Shown: positions 1 through 8,557 of the stretch, piece after piece
Layout: each line of letters opens with the position of its first letter
How positions within the stretch are numbered: the stretch's first letter is position 1
Assembly: GCA_033391075.1 (NCBI GenBank)
Contig: JAWPMV010000001.1
Span: 4,216,001-4,280,000 of the forward strand
Source of the DNA: Bacteroidia bacterium
GTDB lineage: Bacteria; Bacteroidota; Bacteroidia; J057
Direction: 5' to 3'
Length of the DNA stretch: 64,000 bases
Position numbers and translations under genes: made by a program
The notes under the pieces: generated by a model
Told to the model about the DNA's origin: nothing
What the model saw: only the letters and a program-made list of their open reading frames with translations
The model's database searches: none

Positions 1-679
1 CATCGGTCCGGTCTCTGTACACCACGATTGCTCCAGAAGCCGTTTGGGTGGCATCTGTCTGACAACAATCACAGGTTCGGCCATCAATCTCCTCCTCCTC
101 ATAAAAAGAACCATCTTCCGCTATACGAGCAGTTCTCAAACTCATTTCCTTTTGCTCTGTTTTATACTTTCTGCCATCCAGCCAAACTACTGCAGGCCCG
201 GCATTTGGAATAGAGAAAAAGCTCACAAACCCATGCTCAGTTTGAGAACTGTCTGTATAAGGCTTTCCCAAAAATTGAAAACTATCTGTTCCTGCCTTCT
301 TTTTAGAAATGTTTACCCCATATGCATAGGTATCAGATCCTGTTTTAGCTAAATGATGGGCATAGATATCTCCATTTTCATCCATAAATATCTCTGGAAA
401 ATCAGCCCAGTTCACAAACCAGTCCTTTCCACTTGCCAGTTCCATCGTTTCAGACCAGACCTCTCCTTCACGAATCGCCATTTTCAGACGACTGATCTCC
501 TCCCCTTCTTCTGTCCAACTCAGATACAACTTCCCATCCTTTTCCATCATTTGAGGAAAAGCACTCCCTGCTGCCATGGGTAGGTGTACCTCCGTAAAAT
601 TGAGTTTGCCGGGATTATCGGACTGAGAACAAGCAAATAAAAAAAGTAGGGCGATTATAGTAGCAAGTGTTCGGTGCAT
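1..679 (-). CDS. Sialidase-like exported lipoprotein (partial, C-terminus outside window)
   Basis: An open reading frame runs from an ATG at 677-679 leftwards off the window, so about 226 N-terminal residues are visible. The first residues form a lipoprotein signal with lipobox LFAC at about residues 13-16. The mature part has repeated short beta-type segments (for example KLYLSWTEEG and PAVVWLDGRK) and, near the edge, the cysteine-rich stretch CDCCQTD followed by VVYRDR. As I recall, that combination is typical of Bacteroidota proteins annotated as exo-alpha-sialidase or BNR-repeat. A periplasmic or surface beta-propeller is therefore likely, but enzyme activity is not shown because the catalytic part is not visible. 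It is divergent from purK with 42 bp between the start codons. Plus-strand frames across it are antisense shadows. Confidence 0.82.
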   Translation of the reverse strand, partial: MHRTLATIIALLFLFACSQSDNPGKLNFTEVHLPMAAGSAFPQMMEKDGKLYLSWTEEGEEISRLKMAIREGEVWSETMELASGKDWFVNWADFPEIFMDENGDIYAHHLAKTGSDTYAYGVNISKKKAGTDSFQFLGKPYTDSSQTEHGFVSFFSIPNAGPAVVWLDGRKYKTEQKEMSLRTARIAEDGSFYEEEEIDGRTCDCCQTDATQTASGAIVVYRDRTD

Positions 680-721
680 TTCCTTATTTTTTCGAGGCAA
701 TTTAATGATTAATTTCGCCGC

Positions 722-1867
722 ATGAATAAGGAATTTTACAGTGGATTAAAATTAGGCGTTTTAGGCGGAGGTCAATTAGGACGTATGCTTATTCAGGCAG
801 CAATTGACCTAAACGTTTATATAAAGGTGCTGGATCCTTCAGCGGAAGCCCCATGTAAAGCCTATGCGCATGAATTTGTAGAGGGCTCCTTGCAAGATTT
901 CGATACAGTAGTTGCCTTTGGGCAGGACGTTGATATCCTGACAATCGAAATTGAAAAGGTCAATACAGAAGCATTGGCTGAACTTCAGCGTCAGGGAAAA
1001 AAGGTATATCCGGACCCTTCCATCATAAAACTCATTCAATCCAAATGTGCCCAGAAGCAGTATTATCTGGACCAAGGTCTACCGAGTTCTCCATTTCGCC
1101 TGATAGGCAATGCAGCTGAAATCAAGGATCATCTCGATATGTTGCCTGCTGTTCAGAAGCTGGATAGAGATGGATATGATGGCAGAGGGGTTCAGGTGCT
1201 AAAGACGGAAGCAGATCTTCCCAAAGCAATGGATGCTCCGGGATTGCTGGAGTCATTTGTTCCCTTTGAAAAGGAGATTGCCCTCATCATAGCCCGAAAT
1301 GCAAAAGGAGAGGTAAAAAGCTTCCCTATAGTAGAAATGGTCTTTCATCCGGTTCATAATCTGGTAGAATATCTTTTTTCGCCTGCCGAAATCAGTCCTG
1401 CGCAATTTGAAGAAGCGGAAAACATAGGCAAACGTCTGGTAGAAGGCCTGGATTTCGTAGGATTATTGGCCATTGAAATGTTTGTAGGAAAGGAGGGAGA
1501 GATTTTGATTAATGAAATTGCTCCCAGACCTCATAATTCCGGACACCAGAGCATACGAGGAAATCTGACTTCACAGTATGAGCAACACCTCCGGGCCATC
1601 CTGGGATTGCCACTTGGAGAGACGGACATTCTAAGCCCATCTGCTATGGTAAATTTATTAGGAGCAGACGGGCATAAAGGCAAAGCTGTTTACAAAGGAA
1701 TAGAAGACCTCCTGAGTATCGGAGGAGCTTATCCGCATATATATGGGAAAGCGGAAACCAAGCCTTTTCGTAAAATGGGACATGTAACTATTTTAGCGAA
1801 GGATTTGGAGCAGTTGCAAGAAAAAGTAAAGCAGGTAAAGGCGAGTTTAAGGGTAATCAGTGAGTAA
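722..1867 (+). CDS. purK: 5-(carboxyamino)imidazole ribonucleotide synthase PurK
   Basis: ATP-dependent carboxylation of aminoimidazole ribonucleotide to N5-CAIR in de novo purine synthesis, in the cytosol. The 381-residue length is normal for PurK. The N-terminal nucleotide-binding loop GGGQLGRM is at about residues 16-23, the ATP-grasp core follows (DGYDGRGVQ near 155), and the family signature NEIAPRPHNSGH is near residue 265. The ATG at 722 gives a standard N-terminus. PurE, which acts next in the pathway, follows 114 bp downstream on the same strand, so the two are probably co-expressed. Confidence 0.96.
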   Translation: MNKEFYSGLKLGVLGGGQLGRMLIQAAIDLNVYIKVLDPSAEAPCKAYAHEFVEGSLQDFDTVVAFGQDVDILTIEIEKVNTEALAELQRQGKKVYPDPSIIKLIQSKCAQKQYYLDQGLPSSPFRLIGNAAEIKDHLDMLPAVQKLDRDGYDGRGVQVLKTEADLPKAMDAPGLLESFVPFEKEIALIIARNAKGEVKSFPIVEMVFHPVHNLVEYLFSPAEISPAQFEEAENIGKRLVEGLDFVGLLAIEMFVGKEGEILINEIAPRPHNSGHQSIRGNLTSQYEQHLRAILGLPLGETDILSPSAMVNLLGADGHKGKAVYKGIEDLLSIGGAYPHIYGKAETKPFRKMGHVTILAKDLEQLQEKVKQVKASLRVISE

Positions 1868-1981
1868 GTGGGCAAGATTTAGCTTTGATGTAAAAACAAG
1901 GAATAAGAAATGGAAAGTGGGGAAGTATAGCCTGAGAATAGCGAAATTGTGGCTACACACTCAAAACCCAAAGAAAATCAT

Positions 1982-2479
1982 ATGAAAGCAAAAGTTGGAA
2001 TCATCATGGGCAGCAAGTCTGATCTGCCAGTCATGTCAGGAGCGATAGAAATCCTCAAGGATTTTGACGTAGCCTTTGAAGTCAGTGTAGTCTCTGCCCA
2101 CCGAACTCCCGAACGCATGATGGAATATGCAGCTTCTGCTCGTGATCGGGGCCTAAAAGTCGTAATTGCGGGTGCAGGAGGTGCGGCTCATTTGCCCGGC
2201 ATGGTTGCCTCCGTCACAAGCTTGCCTGTGATTGGAGTACCGGTAAAATCTTCAAACTCTATTGATGGCTGGGATTCTGTTTTATCCATCCTCCAAATGC
2301 CATCGGGAGTACCAGTTGCAACCGTTGCCTTGAATGGTGCAAAAAATGCAGGCATACTCGCTGTGCAAATCCTGGGAACGCATGAAGAGGAGCTGGCAAA
2401 AAAGCTTTCAGACTACAAACAAGCCCTCAAAGATAAGGTCCAACAAATGGTCGAAGATGTTGAATCAGAGACATTTTGA
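1982..2479 (+). CDS. purE: N5-carboxyaminoimidazole ribonucleotide mutase PurE (class I)
   Basis: Converts N5-CAIR made by PurK to CAIR. The 165-residue protein carries the class I PurE motifs GSKSDLPVM near the N-terminus, SAHRTPERM, and [10 protein letters not shown] around the active-site histidine. A longer frame opens at a GTG at 1949, but those extra residues are unlike the family, while the ATG at 1982 puts the first beta strand (KVGIIMGS) right at the N-terminus, so 1982 was chosen. It is the second gene of a purK-purE pair. Confidence 0.96.
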   Translation: MKAKVGIIMGSKSDLPVMSGAIEILKDFDVAFEVSVVSAHRTPERMMEYAASARDRGLKVVIAGAGGAAHLPGMVASVTSLPVIGVPVKSSNSIDGWDSVLSILQMPSGVPVATVALNGAKNAGILAVQILGTHEEELAKKLSDYKQALKDKVQQMVEDVESETF

Positions 2480-2710
2480 TTTTTCGCGAAGGAATTGAAA
2501 AAGCTTGCGTGAATGGCCTGATGAAAATTCCTCAAAAGCTTCAATTATCTTACATCGGTACCATAAAATGCTAAAAAAGGGAGTTCTAAAATGGAAACCG
2601 TAAAAATCATATGTACATTGTGGTACGATTGATTTAAATGTCTCTACTTTAGAACAATTGACTTGCTTTCATTTAGATTTGAATGTAATTCTGACTTAAT
2701 CTTTCAGGCT

Positions 2711-3478
2711 ATGAAGAACCTAAGATTTAGTTTTACCTTCTGTTTGGGTCTCTTTTCTATCTTACTCATATCTCAATCTTGCGGAGAACAAAGCCTAGCT
2801 GATTCTCAAAATACTATCAGTGGATTCGATACACTGGAAGAGGATACGATAAATATCCCGAGAGATAGTATTGCCATCTCAGTATGGGAAGGCGCAGGAC
2901 TCAGGAGAGAACCGGGAAGACACCCCCAGACAAAGGATGACCAAAAGAACTTCATTACTGGTATAACTTACGGAGAAGCTGTTCGCATGCTCGGCATTAC
3001 CGATACAGTAGTTAAAGAGGACAAACGTGTGTACATGAAAGTCCGACTACAGGATGGTAAAGAGGGCTGGACAGACGAATATCTCTTTGAAAAGAATGCC
3101 AGAAGAGGAGTAGTTGTTATTGAATCCGATATTTATCGCCGTCCAGATGTAATGACCCTTCGCCCGATAAAAATGCAGGGAGGAGAAATTGTTGTTACGA
3201 TGGAAGAAAAGGATGGCTGGTTACATGTTTCCGGTCCCGAGAAACGAAAAAAGGGTTGGATCAAATTGGACCAGGGGCAACCCATCTCCTATTTAAAAAG
3301 AGATATCCAGCTCGCCAATGTATTTGACCAGGCCAAGGGGGTTCGTAAGCTTGATGAAAAGATAGACGCCTTAAAAGAAATTACGGAAGATGATCAATTC
3401 CGAGGCTCAATCTTGATGGCTATGGTTCAGCACCTACTCAATGAAGAGCTGATCAACCTGCAAAGCACAGAAAAGTAA
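2711..3478 (+). CDS. SH3-like domain lipoprotein
   Basis: A 255-residue exported lipoprotein. The start at ATG 2711 is preferred over an upstream TTG at 2663 because it opens directly on a basic/hydrophobic signal ending in the lipobox SQSC. After a linker there are two SH3b-like segments. The first, at about residues 55-125, contains LRREPG and GEAVRMLG and ends in GWTDEYLFE. The second, at about residues 130-185, contains IYRRPDV and GWLHVSG and ends in KKGWIKL. Such domains often bind peptidoglycan or mediate protein contacts; the ligand here is unknown. The last 60 residues are helical. A strong hairpin terminator follows at 3495-3529, shared with the convergent gene. Confidence 0.8.
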   Translation: MKNLRFSFTFCLGLFSILLISQSCGEQSLADSQNTISGFDTLEEDTINIPRDSIAISVWEGAGLRREPGRHPQTKDDQKNFITGITYGEAVRMLGITDTVVKEDKRVYMKVRLQDGKEGWTDEYLFEKNARRGVVVIESDIYRRPDVMTLRPIKMQGGEIVVTMEEKDGWLHVSGPEKRKKGWIKLDQGQPISYLKRDIQLANVFDQAKGVRKLDEKIDALKEITEDDQFRGSILMAMVQHLLNEELINLQSTEK

Positions 3479-3494
3479 AACCAAAGATTTAACA

Positions 3495-3529
3495 AAAAAG
3501 CCGATGCTAATTTCTTAGCATCGGCTTTT
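3495..3529. terminator. Bidirectional intrinsic terminator
   Basis: AAAAGCCGATGCTAA and TTAGCATCGGCTTTT form a 15-bp perfect stem with a TTTC loop. The outer A/T pairs give a U-run in both directions. It lies between the convergent SH3 lipoprotein and PKD-domain genes and can serve both. Confidence 0.92.
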
Positions 3530-3553
3530 CTGATTTAGCTTCTTTTCATTCTC

Positions 3554-5197
3554 CTAATACCAAACCGATATACCGGCATGTATGGTATTGTCGAAGCTTC
3601 TGTGGTGAGATCCTCCCAGCGGATTGGCAAGGACCAGGGTGAAAGGCCTGCTTTCTTCCAGGAATCTTCCCCCCAGATAAACCTCCAGGTGCTTTTTCCG
3701 CAATCCAATTCTACTTTCAATAAAAAATACGTCCAGATCAAAACCAATGAATTGATTTGAGGGGTCTTTCAAGGGATCGGAGGCTTCGATCTGGTTGAAG
3801 GTTCTTTCCAGTCCAAACATTCCTTGCAAATAAAGACCTTTGAGAAATGCTTTCCTTGGCTTGTAATCCAGTCCTATGGCGAAACTTGCCGTGGCTCTGC
3901 GTGTACCTCTTCTCCAGTGAAGGGGCAGTGTATTTGTAATAGGATCAATGTTATCCCGAAGTTCTGACCAGAGGTGAGGCCTGTCATCCAGGGGATTGGC
4001 AACACGCCTTGGGAAATAAGTACCATCCATCATAAATTGCCAGCTGGGGCTCTTTTTGAATGGATAACGAATCTGAATATCCAATCCCATGGCATACTCC
4101 AGCAATTGGCCATCGTTTTGGATAAAAACAGGACCGCCTGCTAGTTGAAAATCTCGCTCAGTAGAGTCCACTTCCGGCTTGGGTTCAGCCATTTTTTCTA
4201 CAAGAACCAAAAGGTTATTGATTCGGGCAGTGAGGGAATCACAACAGCCATTATTGACGATAACCGTATCACAAACTGGTGGCGGAGGGGGTGGCGGAGG
4301 AATACTATCTTCCTGAATGGTTATGGTTATGGTCGTATCATGTTTCTCTCCTTCATTATCCGTTACTTCCAGCCTTACCGGAAATTCACCTGCTTCAAAA
4401 AAGGTATGGGAAACAATACTTTCTACTTTACCTGATCCTCTTTCTCCAAAATCCCATTTATAGTCCACAATTTTGAAACCCTGCTCATCTCTGTCAGTAG
4501 AAAACTCTCCATTAAATTGGATCTGAACTCCTATTTTTCCATTGAAGGTAGAAGGTTTAATAATTGCCAGGGGAGGAAAAGTTGGCTCCGGTTCCGCACA
4601 ATCACAAGGCTGGTTGCCTCTTTCAGGGTAAACCGCATTTTCATAACGTTCTTCAGCCTGAGGTTTAAATTCGAAAATATCTACTCCCAACAAGACATCC
4701 ACTATTTCTATTACTTTCCCTGCTTCGATTTCAGCTACATATAGATTATTTTCCAGCGTATCTACAAGTAGCTTATACTCCACAGGCGTACTTCTGCATC
4801 CGAATTTCACATCACCACATACTTTCCCATCACATTCCAGGTAATAGCCAGCTCCTGTAATGATTTCGTACATTAACCTTCCAGAGCTGTTCCGAGCACT
4901 CCCTTCAGGCATAACAGCATTTGCCACTTTATAGGTAGCATTTCTTAACCGAGAGTCTTGCCTGAGTTGTTCTAATATGGCATTTGAGATAAAGCCATCC
5001 CCGATTTTTTTCTGTACGCCATTCACCAATTGACAGGGAATGGAAAATTCTTTTTTTCCTTGAAAATCAAACTCTACGCTTCTTTTTTCATCCGTTAGCA
5101 TAAGACGACCGGACTCAGTTCTGCTAACCTGTGCCTGCACAAAGCCAATAGGAAACATGAAACATAAAGTGAAAAGTATCACAAGTGTTCTTAGCAT
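3554..5197 (-). CDS. Exported PKD-domain protein with proline linker and C-terminal beta-barrel-like region
   Basis: 547 residues from the ATG at 5195-5197; an upstream ATG at 5254 would put 19 non-signal residues before the signal peptide, so it was rejected. The signal ends in FVQAQ. Residues of about 25-210 form an unrecognised globular domain with several cysteines (DGKVCGDVKFGC). A PKD fold follows at about 215-305, with VDYKWDFGERGSG and SHTFFEAGEFPVRL as its hallmark strands. Next come a run of eight prolines, CDTVIVNNGCCDSL, and a region of about 200 residues of alternating strands ending in SVWY. A terminal aromatic residue of that kind is common in outer-membrane barrels. I infer surface or outer-membrane location; the ligand is unknown. 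The caspase fusion gene lies upstream on the same strand, separated by a possible terminator. Confidence 0.75.
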   Translation of the reverse strand: MLRTLVILFTLCFMFPIGFVQAQVSRTESGRLMLTDEKRSVEFDFQGKKEFSIPCQLVNGVQKKIGDGFISNAILEQLRQDSRLRNATYKVANAVMPEGSARNSSGRLMYEIITGAGYYLECDGKVCGDVKFGCRSTPVEYKLLVDTLENNLYVAEIEAGKVIEIVDVLLGVDIFEFKPQAEERYENAVYPERGNQPCDCAEPEPTFPPLAIIKPSTFNGKIGVQIQFNGEFSTDRDEQGFKIVDYKWDFGERGSGKVESIVSHTFFEAGEFPVRLEVTDNEGEKHDTTITITIQEDSIPPPPPPPPVCDTVIVNNGCCDSLTARINNLLVLVEKMAEPKPEVDSTERDFQLAGGPVFIQNDGQLLEYAMGLDIQIRYPFKKSPSWQFMMDGTYFPRRVANPLDDRPHLWSELRDNIDPITNTLPLHWRRGTRRATASFAIGLDYKPRKAFLKGLYLQGMFGLERTFNQIEASDPLKDPSNQFIGFDLDVFFIESRIGLRKKHLEVYLGGRFLEESRPFTLVLANPLGGSHHRSFDNTIHAGISVWY

Positions 5198-5251
5198 GGA
5201 ATGAGGGTTTTGTGTGTTTGAATATGGGATATTATCGCCAGGAATATAATT

Positions 5252-5271
5252 CAAGATATGACAATATCTTG
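5252..5271. promoter_or_regulatory. Inverted repeat upstream of the PKD gene
   Basis: CAAGATAT, GACA spacer, ATATCTTG: eight perfect base pairs about 55 bp upstream of the start codon at 5197. The position fits an operator or a small 5' UTR hairpin; nothing in the sequence identifies the binding protein. Confidence 0.4.
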
Positions 5272-5344
5272 TTTTGGCAAAAATTTGAAAGCTCCGTTTT
5301 TATCATTATTCAGAGAATAATCCATAAAAAGGGATAAAGAAGCC

Positions 5345-5377
5345 CCTTGCATGACAAGCATAGCTCGCCATGCAAGG
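5345..5377 (-). terminator. Possible terminator of the caspase-fusion gene
   Basis: CCTTGCATG and CATGCAAGG form a 9-bp stem with a 15-nt loop, starting 32 bp beyond the stop codon of the caspase-fusion gene. On the minus strand it is followed by GGCTTCTTTATCCCTTTTT, an interrupted U-run, so termination is plausible but not certain. Confidence 0.5.
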
Positions 5378-5408
5378 TTCGGACTTAGCTTTTCCCTAAT
5401 GCTAAAGT

Positions 5409-8138
5409 TTATTTTTTCCTGCGGATGATGCGGAAGCCGAGGTCGTTGGTGTACGGTCTTCCTTCTTTATTGTAAGTCGTGAAACTTTCGGGTTTCAGAT
5501 CTCCTTGTGCTATAATTTTCGCATAGGCTTCCTTCCTATTAATTGAGCCTCCTTTGATAATCTTTCTTTTTCCATTATCTGTACTCACCCATTCCCATAC
5601 ATTTCCACTCATATCATAAATTCCAAGTCCATTAGAATCTTCCTTTCCTACTTTCTGGGCACGCTGCTTAACCCGGGTCCAGTAAACATTTGCCACTAGT
5701 CTTGAGACATTACTCCCGCTGTACTCAAAGTTTTCGGTTCCGCCCGCACTTGCAGCAAATTCCCATTCTGATTCTGTGGGCAAGGAAGCCATCACCCATT
5801 CAGCATAGGCATTTGCTCCATACCAGCTTACGCCAACAACAGGAAGTTCCTTATGATTTCTTTCTACTATAAAGGTTTTTCCTGAAAGTTCAATACCAGA
5901 ATAACTTAACTCGATCCAATCCTCGGTTTTCTCATAATCCATCTTTGCATTGAGGAAAGCTGCATACTGCTCATTGGTGATTTCGAATTTACTAATGAAA
6001 AAGCTCGGTATTTCCTTACCCACGTATTTGGAAGATTTCAACCTTAGTTTACCACCTGGAACAAGAATCATAGCAGGTAAAACCTTCTGTAATTTAGCCA
6101 AGGCTATTTTTTCGGCCAGGTATCCGGCTTCATCAAACCTATCTTCGACTTTGGCTGAATCGTAAAATTCAAGTGCTTGTTCGTATGCACCAGCAATGAA
6201 TAAGTCATCGCCAGCATTACTAATATCCAGGACAGTCTCTGCGACCTTTTCATGATCAAGTTTATCCTTTAGGAATTGCAATGTCTCATCTACCCGGGAT
6301 TTTTGGTTCAGATCAAAGTGTTCGCTAAACAAGGAATCCAAGTGTCCATTTTCAAAACTTTTCAGGGTTTCATAGCCTTTTCCTAATAGGTTTTTGTATT
6401 CCCTAAAATGTTCCTGAGCTTTTACCCATTCTTTTTCATCCATCCAAAATTTCCCCAAGCTATCATTGCTCATCAGCTGGCGACCGATTTGACTTAGGTT
6501 ATCCAGCCTAAGTAACTCTTTATTGTCTGGCATAGCTTCCTCAGCTTTTTCCAGAGCAACAATCACCTTAGTAAAATTCCCCTGGCGGATTTCGTATTCA
6601 GCGATGCCAATGTTTTTATCAAATCTCTCTTTTTTATTCTGTTCATTTCTGAACCAAATCACTGCGACCGTCAAAAATACCAGAAAAGACACCCCTGTAA
6701 CAATTAATTGCATTTTCTTCTTTTGTTTCCTTTCTGCAGTATTCGCCAGCAATTCTTCAGCTTTGCCCAAATGAGGACTTTCCGGAAAATCTCCAATAAA
6801 AGCTTCGAGCATCTCAGCCTTTTTAGAAGCTTTTGCATGCTTCCAGGCCTTCAATTCCTTTAATTTAAAGGTAGCCTGTTCAAAAAACTCGCTATTGGGA
6901 TATTCTTTGATAAAGTTTTCAAAGGCCTGAATGTTGTAAAAGGCTTCTGCTTCTTGCCAGGCTTTTAATCCTTTTGTTTGTTCGCGTTTTCGTTCGTCGG
7001 CCTCCTCTTTAAAAGAGCCATCCGGATACTTACTCAAGTAATTTTCAAATGCTGCCAGGCTATTGGATTCAAGCGCTTCTCTCCACACCCGATTTTCTGT
7101 AAGGGCAAATTTTATTTTCGAAACCTCTAAGAGGTCTTCGCCTTCAGGGAAGTTATCCTGATATTCCTGGCAAAGAGCTTCTGTAGGCTCTATGTTTATT
7201 TTGGAAAAAAGTTCTGCGGCCTTAATAACACCTATGCTTTTCTGAGCTTCCTTCTCAAATTTCCCTCCGCGAAAGTCATTTATAAATAAGTCAAGTATCT
7301 CAAGGGTATTGATGGTTTTAGCCTCTTTCCATCTTTCCTCTTCATTATCTCGGGGAAAAAATATAAACTCCCCGCCCTTATCACCCACATCTTTCAGAGG
7401 TTGACCAATAGGAGTTTGATCATAATTATGATTTACACGAGTTTTCAGGCGTTCTACGAGGGTACCCATCCGAATACCGGAATTGGATTCTCTATTAAGG
7501 ATATCTAACAATTCTTTGGTAAAAGGACTATTTTCATTGATTGTTCCATCGTTTACTGGTTCATTTCGACCAGAGGCCAGCATCCACCTTGAAGGCTCTT
7601 TTGCAAAGACTTGTGAGTTGGGATCATGGGACCTTTTTTGGCTTACAAAAGCTGCACCCGAATAACAGGAATCTGCTATAACAACTGTATGATGGGTCTC
7701 GATTCTGTTGATCCTTTTCATCAGATCTTCATGTGAGAAATATTCTCCCAATGCCCGATCAGCACGCGCTTCAACCGGAACCCAATAGGCCGTATCCCAT
7801 TCTTCGTCATAATATCCGTGTCCACAGAAAAATATGACCAGATTATCTGTTTCTGTTCTGATTTTATTTTTTAGCTCTTTAAAGGTATCGTCAATATTGT
7901 TTATGGTTGCCTCTTCGTTGATTAGGCTAAAGGTGTGTTCCTTTTTGAATCGATACTTCTCATTGAGCACTTTCGCAAAACTTCTTGCGTCATTTACAGC
8001 ATTCCCTAAAGGGGTACAGTTTTGATACTCATTGATACCGATTACAAAGAGGTAGTTGTCCCTAAGTATGGTTTCTTCTTCCTGATTTTTCAGAAAACTT
8101 AGGTCGATTGCGCGTTTGTTTGATACAGAGTCAGACAT
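5409..8138 (-). CDS. Caspase-family protease with TPR-like repeats, membrane anchor and C-terminal SUMF1-like domain
   Basis: 909 residues. Residues of about 28-260 form a caspase/metacaspase (peptidase C14) domain: first strand YLFVIGINEY, catalytic His107 in FFCGHG, catalytic Cys158 in ADSCYSG. Residues of about 300-470 are helical repeats of the kind YPDGSFKEEADERK and YPNSEFFEQA, like short TPR/YbgF-type units. One membrane segment is at about 476-496 (VTGVSFLVFLTVAVIWF), after KKKK. Residues of about 520-680 are again TPR-like. Residues of about 690-909 form a SUMF1/FGE-type fold (FEITNEQYAAF, LPTESEWEFA, MSGNVWEW), but the two active-site cysteines of true formylglycine-generating enzymes are absent (GGSINRKEAYAK), so it is more likely a binding domain. 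The protease part should be cytoplasmic and the SUMF1 part periplasmic. Inverted repeats precede the gene. Substrate and trigger are unknown; conflict- or death-type roles are known for related fusions. Confidence 0.88.
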   Translation of the reverse strand: MSDSVSNKRAIDLSFLKNQEEETILRDNYLFVIGINEYQNCTPLGNAVNDARSFAKVLNEKYRFKKEHTFSLINEEATINNIDDTFKELKNKIRTETDNLVIFFCGHGYYDEEWDTAYWVPVEARADRALGEYFSHEDLMKRINRIETHHTVVIADSCYSGAAFVSQKRSHDPNSQVFAKEPSRWMLASGRNEPVNDGTINENSPFTKELLDILNRESNSGIRMGTLVERLKTRVNHNYDQTPIGQPLKDVGDKGGEFIFFPRDNEEERWKEAKTINTLEILDLFINDFRGGKFEKEAQKSIGVIKAAELFSKINIEPTEALCQEYQDNFPEGEDLLEVSKIKFALTENRVWREALESNSLAAFENYLSKYPDGSFKEEADERKREQTKGLKAWQEAEAFYNIQAFENFIKEYPNSEFFEQATFKLKELKAWKHAKASKKAEMLEAFIGDFPESPHLGKAEELLANTAERKQKKKMQLIVTGVSFLVFLTVAVIWFRNEQNKKERFDKNIGIAEYEIRQGNFTKVIVALEKAEEAMPDNKELLRLDNLSQIGRQLMSNDSLGKFWMDEKEWVKAQEHFREYKNLLGKGYETLKSFENGHLDSLFSEHFDLNQKSRVDETLQFLKDKLDHEKVAETVLDISNAGDDLFIAGAYEQALEFYDSAKVEDRFDEAGYLAEKIALAKLQKVLPAMILVPGGKLRLKSSKYVGKEIPSFFISKFEITNEQYAAFLNAKMDYEKTEDWIELSYSGIELSGKTFIVERNHKELPVVGVSWYGANAYAEWVMASLPTESEWEFAASAGGTENFEYSGSNVSRLVANVYWTRVKQRAQKVGKEDSNGLGIYDMSGNVWEWVSTDNGKRKIIKGGSINRKEAYAKIIAQGDLKPESFTTYNKEGRPYTNDLGFRIIRRKK

Positions 8139-8188
8139 AGCATTAGGTTTGTTGGGTATAAAAAATGTGTGCGTACGATTGTTGGTAT

Positions 8189-8206
8189 CCTTATGAAGTC
8201 ATAAGG
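8189..8206. promoter_or_regulatory. Perfect inverted repeat, proximal, upstream of caspase fusion
   Basis: CCTTATGA, AG, TCATAAGG: 8-bp arms with a 2-bp spacer, 51 bp upstream of the start codon at 8138. Its length and spacing are those of a dimeric repressor site. Confidence 0.45.
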
Positions 8207-8241
8207 AAAAACGGAGAAAAAGAGACAGAAATATGCTTTTC

Positions 8242-8260
8242 TCAAATGAGTCTCATTTGA
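8242..8260. promoter_or_regulatory. Perfect inverted repeat, distal, upstream of caspase fusion
   Basis: TCAAATGAG, T, CTCATTTGA: 9-bp arms around one central base, 104 bp upstream of the start codon. The sequence differs from the proximal dyad, so two different proteins, or hairpins rather than operators, are possible. Confidence 0.42.
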
Positions 8261-8557
8261 AAAGGCTTATTGCAGGATGTAAAATGAAAACAGGTTCGTA
8301 AAGTACACTCCTTCCAAAGAGTGGTAAACTGTGCTTGCGTGCGTTCACATAGAGTAATTCAGATCCTCAAGTGAGCAGTAACCGTAGAAGTAAAGTTTAA
8401 CTCAAAGGCGTTTGTTTGGCGTTAGAAGGAATGAGAAATGGGAGTTCTCGTACAACAGGACTCTATATTTTGTAACGGCCCATTTACCCTACATGTTACA
8501 AAAAAGTATAAATAATCGAAAATTTTACCTAAACAAAATAGGACATAGCCCCCTAAT

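Larger units (their letters stand above)
8139..8557. other. 419-bp gene-free stretch with inverted repeats
   Basis: Holds the 5' region of the caspase-fusion gene (two dyads, listed separately) and the 3' flank of the dehydrogenase gene. Frames inside are short, lack family features, and one overlaps the dehydrogenase antisense. No RNA gene is recognised. Confidence 0.6.

Noticed and set aside
28-583. Three plus-strand reading frames at the start of the window
   Set aside because: They lie antisense to a minus-strand lipoprotein gene that has a signal peptide and family-like motifs and runs off the edge.
1949-1981. GTG start for purE
   Set aside because: The added residues are unlike PurE and the ATG at 1982 gives the standard N-terminus.
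5409-6075. Catalytic formylglycine-generating activity of the caspase fusion's C-terminal domain
   Set aside because: The C-x4-C pair is missing; only the fold is kept.
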